From Sulfuricurvum kujiense DSM 16994 (GTDB lineage Bacteria > Campylobacterota > Campylobacteria > Campylobacterales > Sulfurimonadaceae), in assembly GCF_000183725.1 (NCBI RefSeq), contig NC_014762.1, positions 930,001 to 994,000 of the forward strand: a DNA stretch of 64,000 bases. The letters are read 5' to 3'. This document shows, piece by piece, positions 52,118 to 63,053 of the stretch (the first letter of the stretch is position 1; each line of letters opens with the position of its first letter). The notes under the pieces were generated by a model that saw only the letters and a program-made list of their open reading frames with translations, was not told where the DNA came from and did not search any database. Both the position numbers and the translations under genes were made by a program.

Positions 52118-53614
52118 TTATCGTTTTGTCAAAACTGTCGCTAACGCTTGTGCAATGTTTTCGTATGTCTCTAATATAGCAGCCATCTGTTCCAAATACG
52201 TCTGCAGTGATTTTTTTTCATAATCCAGCTTTCGTTGTCGTCGCGTAAGTTCACTGATTTTATTGGCGATTTTATTCTTACAGAGTTCAATTTGGTTTAC
52301 GGTCTTTTTTTTCAGATCCAAAAGTTCTGTTTGGTGATAATTGAGTCTGTTGATCTGTGATTTTAAGGATACTTTTTCTTCAGGTGTCGTTCCGATTTGA
52401 TTTTTGAGCCGTAAGACGGCTGCATCATTTTCCGCCAGAGTTTCTTGCAGATCGGCTAGTTTCTCGGCGACAACGTCTTTATTGCTTTTTTCAATACTGA
52501 CTTCATTCTGACAGTCATTGAATTCATTTTCCGCAATTTGTATTGTTTCTCTTTGGGAGATGATTTTCAGTTTGACCTGTTTATACTGCATCATGATTGA
52601 AATAACGGCACTAAAATTCCATTTTTGCTGTTTGGAATCGGTAATGGCATATTTTTGAACTTTATTACCGTTGACATCAATAACAACTTCATCAGCGAAA
52701 TATTTGATAAACGCTTCGGCATTTTTATCCCGATTCTCGACATATTGTAAAAGGTTTTTTGCCGTATAGAGGAGAATCTGGTGAAAATACTGCCGAAGTA
52801 CATATCCGCTGAATCCCTCGACTTTGTTTCTATCTTCCGGTTTTATGATTTCAAGTAATATGATTTCGATCATAGAACGGAATACCGGGATAAATGTTCG
52901 GGTAAAGGTGATGTTGTCAATAAGTGAAAAATTTAGTTTTTCAGCAAGGACTTCTCCTAAAATCGGTTCGATATTGCTCCATGCGCCTTCAGGAAAATAG
53001 GCATTGTACATAGCTTCCATATCTTCAATCGATTCACCGGCAAAGCGTTTGTCCGCACCTTCCGCAAATTTTCTAGGCGGTGTGTAATGGCGTATAGTGA
53101 TACGGCCTCGTAAAAAAAAGACAATGTCGCGCATGTCGAGATTAAATATCTGTTCAATCTGTTGCCGTGTCACTTTTCGGGCCATGTCTATATCGTTATT
53201 AAATTTCAGGAAATTCTCTAATATGTCTTCACGTATTTTTTCCGGGATCGAAACCAGATAGGGAATCGGGGAAAAATCGGTTTTTCGTTCTAATATGTCG
53301 AGGAACGTAACGGTATTTTGATGAAGCATCCGGTCATACGCTTCAGACTTTGACGGGTCTGTAAAATGTTTTTTAAGGGCAAATGAGGCAAAAGTAACCT
53401 GTACTTCGATCTCCTGATAACTTTTGGAAAAGTATTTGATCAATGCTTTTCGAATGGAGCCTTTTTTTTCATCAAAAAGCTCTTCATTATTCTCAATCAA
53501 AAGTTTACTGAGAATATTTTTGTACTGTTCCGTCGTAAAGTCCAGGGCATAGAGATACTTGGGTAAATTCTCTTCCAAAATGGTGACGATATCTAAAATA
53601 ATCCGGGGATTCAT
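52118..53614 (-). CDS. Unrecognised 498-residue protein with long C-terminal coiled coil
   Basis: No family recognised. Residues 1-330 are mixed helical, with motifs such as FFLRGRITIRHYTPPRKFAEG near 165-185. Residues about 340-480 form a long charged coiled coil (SQRETIQIAENEFNDCQNEV and following heptads). No signal peptide or membrane segment is seen, so it is probably a cytoplasmic structural or scaffold protein. It overlaps pdxA by four bases and thus hangs on the tgt-pdxJ-pdxA transcript, 55 bases or so before the J-domain gene. Its codon use is more AT-rich than the pdx genes. Confidence 0.7.
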   Translation of the reverse strand: MNPRIILDIVTILEENLPKYLYALDFTTEQYKNILSKLLIENNEELFDEKKGSIRKALIKYFSKSYQEIEVQVTFASFALKKHFTDPSKSEAYDRMLHQNTVTFLDILERKTDFSPIPYLVSIPEKIREDILENFLKFNNDIDMARKVTRQQIEQIFNLDMRDIVFFLRGRITIRHYTPPRKFAEGADKRFAGESIEDMEAMYNAYFPEGAWSNIEPILGEVLAEKLNFSLIDNITFTRTFIPVFRSMIEIILLEIIKPEDRNKVEGFSGYVLRQYFHQILLYTAKNLLQYVENRDKNAEAFIKYFADEVVIDVNGNKVQKYAITDSKQQKWNFSAVISIMMQYKQVKLKIISQRETIQIAENEFNDCQNEVSIEKSNKDVVAEKLADLQETLAENDAAVLRLKNQIGTTPEEKVSLKSQINRLNYHQTELLDLKKKTVNQIELCKNKIANKISELTRRQRKLDYEKKSLQTYLEQMAAILETYENIAQALATVLTKR

Positions 53615-54536
53615 GATTCACCGCGCTTTATTTGAATAAAGTCTAACGCTGAAGAAACGGCATTGATATAGCTTGACAGGGAAGCTTTGTTTTTGTACGC
53701 GATATCAAATGCTGTCCCGTGATCGACGGAGGTCCGGATGATAGGCAACCCTAAAGAGACATTAATCCCCTCATCAAAATAGAGCGCTTTGAGCGGAGCA
53801 AGTCCTTGATCGTGATACATCGCTGCAATCATCGAGTAGTTTTGGCGAAAACGGGGGGTAAATGCAATATCGGGGACGACAGGACCCACAAAAACTTCAC
53901 GTCCGAGTTGAGCGTTGGCACGTTCGATAGCCGCTGCGATAATCTCTTCTTCATCCCCAAGTACACCGTGATCTCCAGCATGGGGGTTAACTCCTAAAAC
54001 GGCGATAGGTTCATGCACTGTCTCAGAAAAAAGCTGGAGTAAAAAGGCTACTAACGGATCGAGCTGAATATGGGAAACGACTTCACGTAACGGAATGTGT
54101 TCAGTATAAAGTGCAACGTAGAGTTTTTCGCATCCGAGCATCATAATCGCATTACAGCTGAAAAGATCACGTAATGCATCGGTATGGCCTACATATTCGA
54201 TTCCCGCCTTCATCCATGCTTCTTTGTGGATGGGGAGGGTGACGATAGCATCAACGGATTTAGATTTGGCCAGTTCTGCCGCCGAGATAAAAGAATCATA
54301 GCTGTATTGTCCGCTTGAAGCCGATACTTTTCCAGGTTCAATGGTGAATTCTCCCGAAACTTTATACATATGAAAGTCATTGGGAATTTGAGTATGCAAT
54401 AAATGTGCTGCCTGATGTGCCATAGTGTAGTTGATACAATAAAGCGGATCACAGACTTGTTTAATCTGATTATGGGCTTTTAGTATTATCTCAAATCCTA
54501 CGCCGTTTAGATCACCGACGCTGATAGCAATGCGTT

Positions 54537-54549
<13 letters not shown>
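53611..54549 (-). CDS. pdxA: 4-hydroxythreonine-4-phosphate dehydrogenase
   Basis: Metal- and NAD-dependent enzyme of the pyridoxal-5'-phosphate (vitamin B6) pathway, 312 residues. Motifs are SVGDLNGVGFEIILKA at the N-terminus, LPIHKEAWMKAGI, GHTDALRD (metal His), VNPHAGDHGVLGDEE and AMYHDQGLAPLK (metal His). Its product is used directly by PdxJ, encoded next to it with a 13-base gene overlap. The unknown coiled-coil gene starts within its stop. Confidence 0.95.
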
Positions 54550-56463
<1,914 letters not shown>

Positions 56464-56465
56464 TT

Positions 56466-56494
56466 ATTTTACCGTACATTAGGTTTATAGGCAA
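56466..56494 (-). promoter_or_regulatory. Promoter of tgt
   Basis: Minus-strand TTGCCT (56489-56494), 17 bases, TAAAAT (56466-56471), 23 bases before the tgt ATG. Confidence 0.5.
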
Positions 56495-56513
56495 CTCCAA
56501 AGCATTAACATTC

Positions 56514-56519
56514 TATAAT
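56514..56519 (+). promoter_or_regulatory. -10 box of hemL
   Basis: Perfect TATAAT, 27 bases before the hemL ATG; GCAGGA forms the ribosome site. No -35 box is evident. Confidence 0.5.
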
Positions 56520-56546
56520 ACTGAAAACAATTATGCAGGATATTTT

Positions 56547-57830
56547 ATGAGTATCGAACACTCTCAAACAGCTTTCGAAAAAGCCCAGCAACTTATTCCG
56601 GGGGGTGTCAATTCACCGGTTCGCGCGTTTAAAAGCGTCGGCGGAATTCCCCGTTTTATTTCCAGAGGTGAGGGCGGTTATTTGATCGATATCGATGAAA
56701 ACCGCTACATTGACTACGTTCAAAGCTGGGGACCGTTAATTTTCGGTCATCGTGACGAGAGTATCGAAAATGCGGTGATCGAAGCGGTAAAACACGGGCT
56801 TAGTTTCGGTGCCCCTACCGAAGCGGAGTCCGAACTTGCAGAGCTTATTATCTCGATTTACGATTCGATTGAAAAAATCCGTTTTGTCAGCAGCGGAACC
56901 GAAGCGGTTATGAGCGCTATCCGTCTTGCACGCGGCTTTACGGGGCGTGATGATATTGTTAAATTTACGGGGTGCTACCACGGGCACAGCGATGCGCTTC
57001 TTGTCCAAGCGGGTTCAGGTGCCGTGACGTTCGGAACACCGAGTTCACCTGGGGTTCCTGCCGATTTTACCAAACACACGTTATTGGCCGAATACAACAA
57101 TATCGAAAGTGTTAAAAAATGCTTCCAAGACAGCCCGGGGATTGCCTGCGTTATTATCGAACCGATTGCCGGAAATATGGGACTCGTTCCCGCGAACAAA
57201 GATTTTCTTTCCGAACTGCGCGCAGTGTGTGATCAATACGGTGCATTGCTGATTTTCGACGAAGTTATGAGCGGATTTCGTGCGTGTCTGCACGGTGCTG
57301 AGAGCATTACGGGAACCAAACCTGACCTTGTGACTTTGGGTAAAGTGATCGGCGGCGGTATGCCAGTCGGCGCGTTCGGCGGACGTCGTGAGATTATGGC
57401 GCATCTCTCACCAGAGGGAGGCGTCTATCAGGCTGGAACCCTCAGCGGTAATCCGGTAGCGATGGCGGCAGGATTGGCTTCGATCAATAAACTCAAAACC
57501 AATGCACGAGTTTTTAATGTCCTCGAAGAGCGCGCCAAACGGTTGATGAACGGCTTTGCCGAAGCGGCTGCTAAACACAATATAGGCTTGCAAACGGATG
57601 TACGCGGTTCTATGTTCGGATTTTTCTTCAGCGGTGAGTCTGTAACCAATTTTGCAGAGGCATTGAAAAGTGATACGGCTCGGTTTGCCAAGTTTCATGC
57701 GGCAATGCTCGACGCGGGATTCTATTTTGCCTGCTCACAGTTCGAGACGGGCTTTATCTCTACCGCAACAACCGATGCGATGATCGAAGAGACGATTGCC
57801 GCCGCGAACAAAATTTTCGGAGAACTGTAA
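56547..57830 (+). CDS. hemL: Glutamate-1-semialdehyde 2,1-aminomutase
   Basis: PLP enzyme of 427 residues that converts glutamate-1-semialdehyde to 5-aminolevulinate in haem synthesis. Motifs are [16 protein letters not shown] at the start, [36 protein letters not shown] and the PLP lysine in [17 protein letters not shown]. Its stop and the next ATG share one base (TAATG). The following small membrane-protein genes are probably on the same transcript. Confidence 0.97.
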   Translation: MSIEHSQTAFEKAQQLIPGGVNSPVRAFKSVGGIPRFISRGEGGYLIDIDENRYIDYVQSWGPLIFGHRDESIENAVIEAVKHGLSFGAPTEAESELAELIISIYDSIEKIRFVSSGTEAVMSAIRLARGFTGRDDIVKFTGCYHGHSDALLVQAGSGAVTFGTPSSPGVPADFTKHTLLAEYNNIESVKKCFQDSPGIACVIIEPIAGNMGLVPANKDFLSELRAVCDQYGALLIFDEVMSGFRACLHGAESITGTKPDLVTLGKVIGGGMPVGAFGGRREIMAHLSPEGGVYQAGTLSGNPVAMAAGLASINKLKTNARVFNVLEERAKRLMNGFAEAAAKHNIGLQTDVRGSMFGFFFSGESVTNFAEALKSDTARFAKFHAAMLDAGFYFACSQFETGFISTATTDAMIEETIAAANKIFGEL

Positions 57831-58132
57831 TGGAAGAAAATACGCAAGAAAAACCCCGCTTAAAACCGATTATCGAAGGGGCGGAAACTTTATCCCTCGG
57901 CATTTCGATGGTCGTTGCCGTATTGATCGGTGTGGCTATCGGATTGGGGCTTAAAAAGCTAACCGGTATTACATGGCTTCTATGGGTCGGGGTCGGGATC
58001 GGAATCGCCGCAGCGATTATGAATGTCTACAAAGCCTACAGCAAACAATACAAAGAATTCGAAAAGCTGGCAAAAGACCCCCGGTATAATATGGGACAAT
58101 CTCAAAAAGACGATGATGAGGACGAAGATTGA
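57830..58132 (+). CDS. AtpZ/AtpI family small membrane protein
   Basis: A 100-residue protein with two membrane helices (about 24-45 and 50-70) and a charged C-terminal tail. The pattern SLGISMVVAVLIGVAIGLGL, with glycine-rich helices, fits the AtpZ/AtpI family, which in other bacteria helps F-type ATP synthase assembly or Mg/Ca uptake. No atp genes are in the window, so that role is not proven here. It overlaps hemL by one base and the next gene by four. Confidence 0.8.
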   Translation: MEENTQEKPRLKPIIEGAETLSLGISMVVAVLIGVAIGLGLKKLTGITWLLWVGVGIGIAAAIMNVYKAYSKQYKEFEKLAKDPRYNMGQSQKDDDEDED

Positions 58133-58572
58133 TGTTGAGCAGTTTTCTAGTCGCGATGATTTCATCGATGCTGATCGTTACGGGATCGCTCTATTCGTAT
58201 CGCAACATGATTCGAAGCCGTATCGGTGACGTGAATGTAGAGGATATGAAAGACAGCATCGATATGATGGATGATCCGTATGATCTATACGAAGAGGATC
58301 GTGAACAGGAAATTACCGATATCAAGCAGATGATTAAAGAAGAGAAAGCGCGCCAAAAAGGCAATGTACTCAAAAATACGACCCAAAATGCTTCAGCGAT
58401 GGTATCCGTTTATCGCCTAATTCCCTATGCAGTACTGGTGCTCGGGTTTATCGCATTGAGTAACACACATGCATTATCGGTATTACCGTATTTAATCGGT
58501 TTGGCGGCGGGAATACCTGTAGGATACCTGCTTGCTAAAAAGCTGTTTATTTCACGATCATCGGAACGTTGA
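58129..58572 (+). CDS. Small membrane protein of unknown function
   Basis: A 147-residue protein with an N-terminal membrane helix (4-24), a strongly acidic cytoplasmic or periplasmic stretch rich in Asp, Glu and Met (33-80, including MKDSIDMMDDPYDLYEEDRE), and two C-terminal membrane helices (about 95-115 and 120-140). I do not recognise the family. It is coupled to the AtpZ-like gene (ATGA), and its last 26 bases overlap the convergent PAS-like gene. Confidence 0.75.
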   Translation: MMLSSFLVAMISSMLIVTGSLYSYRNMIRSRIGDVNVEDMKDSIDMMDDPYDLYEEDREQEITDIKQMIKEEKARQKGNVLKNTTQNASAMVSVYRLIPYAVLVLGFIALSNTHALSVLPYLIGLAAGIPVGYLLAKKLFISRSSER

Positions 58573-59233
58573 TCGTAATCTTATTCTCTTTGTGATCGAT
58601 AAAGAGATTATTCTCTTCTGCTAAATGGGTGATTTCAGGGAGATATTTGCGTGTAACCGAGTCTGCGGATATTTCGATGGAAAAGAGCGAATATTTTTCA
58701 CCCTCAAATTTGATATGCTCTCCGACGCGAAAAAACAATCGGGTTAAAATCTTTTCATTGTTTGCCATAGAGATATAGATCTTATTGAGAAGTTTGATAA
58801 AAATTTCGGTGTGAAGACGGATTTCTGGGATGGTCGGATCGAGTTCTTTGAGATATTTAGTGGATGAACCGATCGAATTTGAACTGATGCATAAATCGAT
58901 CAGCGTATAGACATTAACCAACTGCCCGTCAGGTTTTTGTGCCGTAAATTGAAAAGAGGGGAGCTGATAGAGTCGGATGCCGATTTGTTCTTCGTCTTCG
59001 TAACCGACCGTAATTCCGAAAAATTTGAACCGCCCGAACTCGAGTTCCAAAAAGGTTGTTTTGAATCCGAACGACGAATTGGCATAGGTAGTCGCTATTT
59101 TATAGATAGCGGAAGCGTCTATTGCACCGAGGAGGTATTGTGCCTCGGTATTGAGGGACACGATCTTACCGTTGGAATTAAAAAGGATAAACGGATTAAA
59201 ATCGTACTCAATCCATTGCTGATCAAACGTCAT
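58547..59233 (-). CDS. PAS-like protein of unknown function coupled to rpoD
   Basis: A 228-residue soluble protein. The first 110 residues look like a degenerate PAS domain (FNPFILFNSNGKIVSLNTEA, then beta strands), and the remainder is reminiscent of a histidine-kinase dimerisation/ATPase-like region but without a phosphorylated His or ATP motifs. Its ATG shares one base with the rpoD stop (TGATG), which suggests co-regulation with, or action on, the main sigma factor or its transcripts. Function unknown. Confidence 0.7.
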   Translation of the reverse strand: MTFDQQWIEYDFNPFILFNSNGKIVSLNTEAQYLLGAIDASAIYKIATTYANSSFGFKTTFLELEFGRFKFFGITVGYEDEEQIGIRLYQLPSFQFTAQKPDGQLVNVYTLIDLCISSNSIGSSTKYLKELDPTIPEIRLHTEIFIKLLNKIYISMANNEKILTRLFFRVGEHIKFEGEKYSLFSIEISADSVTRKYLPEITHLAEENNLFIDHKENKITINVPMIVK

Positions 59234-61095
59234 CAGTCCTCGATGTAGTTTTTAAGTTTACGACCCACTTTCGGGTGTTTCAGTTTTTTGATCGCACTGC
59301 TTTCGATTTGGCGAACACGTTCACGGGTAACGTTAAGCTCTTTACCGATCTCTTCGAGTGTGCGGTCACTCTCGTCATCCATGATTCCGAAACGCATTTT
59401 AATAACCGCTTTTTCACGTTCATTAAGCTGCTCGAGAACACTTTCGATTTGAACCTTCAAATCGTCTTTCAAAATGGCATCGCTCGGAGAGAGAGACATT
59501 TTATCTTCGATGAAATCTCCGAAACGTCCGTCTTCTTCGTTACCGATAGGAGCTTCGAGAGAGATCGGCTCTTTGGTGATTTTGATGACGTTTTTGACTT
59601 TTTCAACTGAAAGCCCCACTTCTTCTGCGATGGTTTCGACATCCGGCTCTTTTCCGTGCTCTTGGAGGTGTTTACGCATGATTTTGTTGATACGGTTGAT
59701 TGTTTCGATCATATGGATCGGGATACGGATGGTACGTGCCTGATCGGCAATCGCACGGCTGATTGCCTGACGAATCCACCATGTCGCATAGGTCGAAAAT
59801 TTGTACCCTTTTTGGTACTCGAATTTATCGACCGCTTTCATTAAGCCGATATTTCCTTCCTGAATCAAATCGAGGAAAGGGAGACCGCGGTTGGTATAAC
59901 GCTTCGCAATCGAGACAACGAGACGGAGATTCGATTTTGCCATACGGGTTTTAGAGACTTCAGAGATATTTTTACCCCGTTTGATCTGCTCCAAAATGTC
60001 GGCCAGTTTTTCCGGCTCCATATTGAAGCCCCCTTTGGACGCCTCTTTGGTCTGGATCAGTTTTTTGATCTCCATATAGGTGCTGACCATCGTCGCTTCG
60101 GGAACTTTCGTCGCGATCTCTTCTTTGGTCAAATCGCAGATTTTATTGAGAATCAATGTGTGATTCTTTTTAAGCTGATCGTTGAATAGCGGAAGCTTGT
60201 ATTCCAAACGTTTCAACTCACGGTCAAACCCTTCGTCACTGCGCAATGCCGTTTCCATGGAGCGGACAAGTTCGTTGATCAGTTTAGAGGTCGGTCCGAG
60301 GTCGAGCAATGCCTCTTTCAGCATTTTTTTCTTGAAGCTGACATTGAGGAAGAATAGTACGTACTCCGCATCCATCTCATCGATAGAGCGTTCTTCCAAC
60401 ATTTTTTCTGTCGCTTTTACCCACTCTTTTTTCGCTTTTTCAAGCGCTTTAAAAGAAGTTACGACTTTTTCTACCCGTTTTTTATCTTTTACCGACGGGG
60501 CTTTTTCGGTTGATTCATCATCATCGCCCTCGTCATCGCTATCATCTTCACTGTCATCTTCGTTCTCTTCTTCAAAGCTTTTGAAAAGTTCTTTGACACG
60601 GCGTTCGCGATTGATCAGCGGATCTTTATAGTCAAGGATGAAATCGATCAGATAGGGAACCGAGCAGATCGCATCGATGATAATCCCTTCCCCCATCTCC
60701 ATCCGTTTGGAAATCTCAACTTCTTCTTCTTTGGTGAGAAGAGGGATCTGACCCATTTCGCGAAGATACATACGTACGGGAGAATCAGAACGCGACCACT
60801 CGAGCAATTCATGCTGCTTAAGAATGTCGAACTCGTCTCCGCTGGCTTCTTCGATGTATTTCAGTTGTGCGGCACGCTTAGCGGCGGCTTCTTGCTGATT
60901 GAGCATTTTGGCATGTTCAGAAGAAGTAAATAGGCAAATTTTATGTTTCTGTGCCAATTTAAGGATGTTTTTTGCTTGTGCAAGGGTAGGCTGTTTGTCA
61001 AAAGGATCGACAATTGTTTCATACGTGAGACAATTTTTAGATTTATGTTCGGAAAATAGGGTTTCGAGATGTTTATTTAGATCTTTGACACTCAT
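59233..61095 (-). CDS. rpoD: RNA polymerase primary sigma factor RpoD
   Basis: Housekeeping sigma-70 of 620 residues. Region 1.1 is at the N-terminus. Region 1.2 is [20 protein letters not shown] non-conserved region carries a highly acidic run of Asp, Glu and Ser at about 180-195. Core-binding region 2 has [20 protein letters not shown] and [20 protein letters not shown] (2.3-2.4, -10 recognition). Region 4.2 has [20 protein letters not shown] (-35 recognition). It has its own TATAAT promoter and is divergent from flgF. Confidence 0.97.
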   Translation of the reverse strand: MSVKDLNKHLETLFSEHKSKNCLTYETIVDPFDKQPTLAQAKNILKLAQKHKICLFTSSEHAKMLNQQEAAAKRAAQLKYIEEASGDEFDILKQHELLEWSRSDSPVRMYLREMGQIPLLTKEEEVEISKRMEMGEGIIIDAICSVPYLIDFILDYKDPLINRERRVKELFKSFEEENEDDSEDDSDDEGDDDESTEKAPSVKDKKRVEKVVTSFKALEKAKKEWVKATEKMLEERSIDEMDAEYVLFFLNVSFKKKMLKEALLDLGPTSKLINELVRSMETALRSDEGFDRELKRLEYKLPLFNDQLKKNHTLILNKICDLTKEEIATKVPEATMVSTYMEIKKLIQTKEASKGGFNMEPEKLADILEQIKRGKNISEVSKTRMAKSNLRLVVSIAKRYTNRGLPFLDLIQEGNIGLMKAVDKFEYQKGYKFSTYATWWIRQAISRAIADQARTIRIPIHMIETINRINKIMRKHLQEHGKEPDVETIAEEVGLSVEKVKNVIKITKEPISLEAPIGNEEDGRFGDFIEDKMSLSPSDAILKDDLKVQIESVLEQLNEREKAVIKMRFGIMDDESDRTLEEIGKELNVTRERVRQIESSAIKKLKHPKVGRKLKNYIED

Positions 61096-61129
61096 ACGAG
61101 GAGGACTCCCTTAACGTTAAAAGAGTTGG

Positions 61130-61135
61130 ATTATA
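61130..61135 (-). promoter_or_regulatory. -10 box of rpoD
   Basis: Minus-strand TATAAT 34 bases before the rpoD ATG. Between them lies a 10-bp palindrome, TTAACGTTAA (61111-61120), in the leader. No clear -35 box. Confidence 0.5.
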
Positions 61136-61191
61136 CCGAAATTTTTCTTAAAGAGTGTTATTTTATGAGTGTCTTTAAAATTTGCATAGAG

Positions 61192-61207
61192 TGGAACACT
61201 TGTTGCT
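61192..61207 (+). promoter_or_regulatory. Sigma-54 promoter of flgF-flgG
   Basis: TGGAACACTTGTTGCT has GG (61193-61194) and GC (61205-61206) exactly ten bases apart and matches the consensus TGGAAC-N5-TTGCT. The expected start near 61218 leaves a 22-base leader with an AAGGA site before the flgF ATG. Confidence 0.88.
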
Positions 61208-61239
61208 AACAAAACCGTAACACTCCACAAGGATGATGA

Positions 61240-62052
61240 ATGCAGACCGGATATTATGCGGCAACAGGCGGGATGGTAGCGCAGTTTAATCGTATGGACA
61301 CGATTGCGTCAAACCTTGCCAATGCCAATACTGCTGGCTATAAAAGAGATCAATTGATTACGGGAGACTTCGCACGTCTGTATAAAACGGCGCAAAGTGA
61401 GCTTCCGATTGCCAATCAAACGGAGGCGGCGGCGCAGTATTTCAATCGTGCACTTTCCCGTGTCCCTCAAATAACCGATGCGTATACGGACCAAAGTCTG
61501 GGTGCGATGCAGCGGACGGATAACACGTTTGACCTGGCCCTTTCCAAAGAGGGTCAGTTTTTTGCAGTCAATACACCGCAGGGGATACGTCTTACCCGTG
61601 ACGGCTCATTCACTTTGAATGATGAGGGGAAACTGGTCAATAAACAAGGGCACGAGGTTCTTGCGGCTGATAAAACACCGATAACTTTCAATCCGCAGGA
61701 CAGTGTAATCACACTCGATAAAAACGGTCAGTTTTCAACCAATGTCCCGGGGACGACACAGATGGTTGCCAATAAAAGACTTTTAGTGGTAGAACCTCAA
61801 AATATCAGAAATATTATGAAAGAGGGAAATAACCTTTATTTGCCAGAAGCGGCTGATCCTCTTACGCCGTTGGCGGAAAGCGGAAGCGTTATGCAGGGAT
61901 TTATTGAAAAAAGTAATGTCAATGCCGTCAATGAGATGATCGCTTTGGTCGAAGCAAACCGTTTGGTGGGGATGTATCAAAAAGCGATGGATTCGCAAAT
62001 GAATGATCTAAATAAAGACGCGATTGAAAAACTCGCGGTAACACGTCGATAA
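61240..62052 (+). CDS. flgF: Flagellar basal-body rod protein FlgF-like
   Basis: Proximal-rod protein of 270 residues exported by the flagellar type III system. It has the N-terminal rod motif NRMDTIASNLANANTAGYKRDQ, the FlgF/FlgG-type middle region (TRDGSFTLNDEGKLVNKQGHEV) and the C-terminal helical motif VEANRLVGMYQKAMDS. It lies behind a sigma-54 promoter and 17 bases before flgG. Distinguishing FlgF from a second FlgG-like rod protein rests on order and length. Confidence 0.9.
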   Translation: MQTGYYAATGGMVAQFNRMDTIASNLANANTAGYKRDQLITGDFARLYKTAQSELPIANQTEAAAQYFNRALSRVPQITDAYTDQSLGAMQRTDNTFDLALSKEGQFFAVNTPQGIRLTRDGSFTLNDEGKLVNKQGHEVLAADKTPITFNPQDSVITLDKNGQFSTNVPGTTQMVANKRLLVVEPQNIRNIMKEGNNLYLPEAADPLTPLAESGSVMQGFIEKSNVNAVNEMIALVEANRLVGMYQKAMDSQMNDLNKDAIEKLAVTRR

Positions 62053-62069
62053 GATAAGGAAATAAGACT

Positions 62070-62858
62070 ATGATGCAATCACTTTATACCAGCTCAACGG
62101 GGATGCTCTCTATGCAAACCCAAATCGATACCACTGCCAATAATATTGCCAACGTTAACACTATGGGATATAAAAAATCCCGTGCCGAATTTGCCGATTT
62201 GATGTATAAAGTCATGACCTATGCCGGAACCTCCACCAGCGATACGACCAAATCACCGACGGGGATCGAAGTGGGGCTTGGGGTACGTCCTACATCAATC
62301 AATAAAATCTTTACCGAGGGGAGTCTAAAACAAACGGATAATTCTCTTGATTTGGCGATTACCGGAAAAGGTTTTTTCAAACTTGAACTGCCGAACGGAA
62401 CCGAAGTCTACAGCCGCAACGGTTCTTTTAAAATAGATGAAAACGGAACGATCGTAAACTCTGACGGGTACAAACTGGTTCCGGAAGTCGTTATTCCCGA
62501 AGATGCAACCAACATCAGCATCGGTACCGACGGTATCGTCAGCGTTACCCAATCGGGGCAGGCCCAAGCAACCCAAGTGGGGCAAATCTCTTTGACCAGC
62601 TTTATCAATCCGGCCGGTTTGCATGCGATGGGAGATAACCTTTTTGTTGAAACCGACAGTTCAGGTCAGCCGATCGAGGGGACTCCCGGTGAGAACGGGA
62701 TCGGAAATATCCGACAAGGGTTCGTGGAACTCTCAAACGTACAATTGGTTGTCGAGCTTACCGATTTGATTACGGGACAGCGTGCCTATGATGCCAATTC
62801 CAAAGTGATCACCACGAGTGATGAAATGCTTGCGACAACGAACGGCTTGAAACGTTAA
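62070..62858 (+). CDS. flgG: Flagellar distal-rod protein FlgG
   Basis: Distal-rod protein of 262 residues, the canonical FlgG length. It starts MQSLYTSSTGMLSMQTQIDT with the ANNIANVNTMGYKKSRAEF rod motif, has LAITGKGFFKLELPNG and ends with RAYDANSKVITTSDEML. AAGGA precedes the ATG. It is expressed with flgF from the sigma-54 promoter and is followed by a good terminator. Confidence 0.96.
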   Translation: MMQSLYTSSTGMLSMQTQIDTTANNIANVNTMGYKKSRAEFADLMYKVMTYAGTSTSDTTKSPTGIEVGLGVRPTSINKIFTEGSLKQTDNSLDLAITGKGFFKLELPNGTEVYSRNGSFKIDENGTIVNSDGYKLVPEVVIPEDATNISIGTDGIVSVTQSGQAQATQVGQISLTSFINPAGLHAMGDNLFVETDSSGQPIEGTPGENGIGNIRQGFVELSNVQLVVELTDLITGQRAYDANSKVITTSDEMLATTNGLKR

Positions 62859-62869
62859 TAAATCTTCCT

Positions 62870-62901
62870 AATCAGTGCCATTATGATGGCTTCTGATTTT
62901 T
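62870..62901 (+). terminator. Intrinsic terminator after flgG
   Basis: AATCAG-GCCAT pairs with ATGGC-CTGATT across a TATG loop, followed by a short T-run, 11 bases after the flgG stop. Confidence 0.8.
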
Positions 62902-63013
62902 AAATTCTACTTTACTGTAATCTTACTCGTTTATAACTCATTTACTATTTATTCCAGCTAATTTTTTATTGTTCCAAAGTATTAAATAAAAGGAATCATA
63001 AAGAGAAAGGGAA

Positions 63014-63019
63014 TATAAT
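63014..63019 (+). promoter_or_regulatory. -10 box of the chemoreceptor gene at 63054
   Basis: TATAAT, 34 bases before the ATG; a strong AGGAGG ribosome site lies seven bases before it. The rest of the gap from 62902 is AT-rich with nothing else recognised. Confidence 0.5.
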
Positions 63020-63053
63020 CGTTTTCAATTGTGAAATGATAGGAGGGTATATC

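Noticed and set aside
61111-61120. Palindrome TTAACGTTAA in the rpoD leader
   Set aside because: Ten bases of AT-rich palindrome are expected by chance in such DNA; noted with the promoter but not claimed as an operator.
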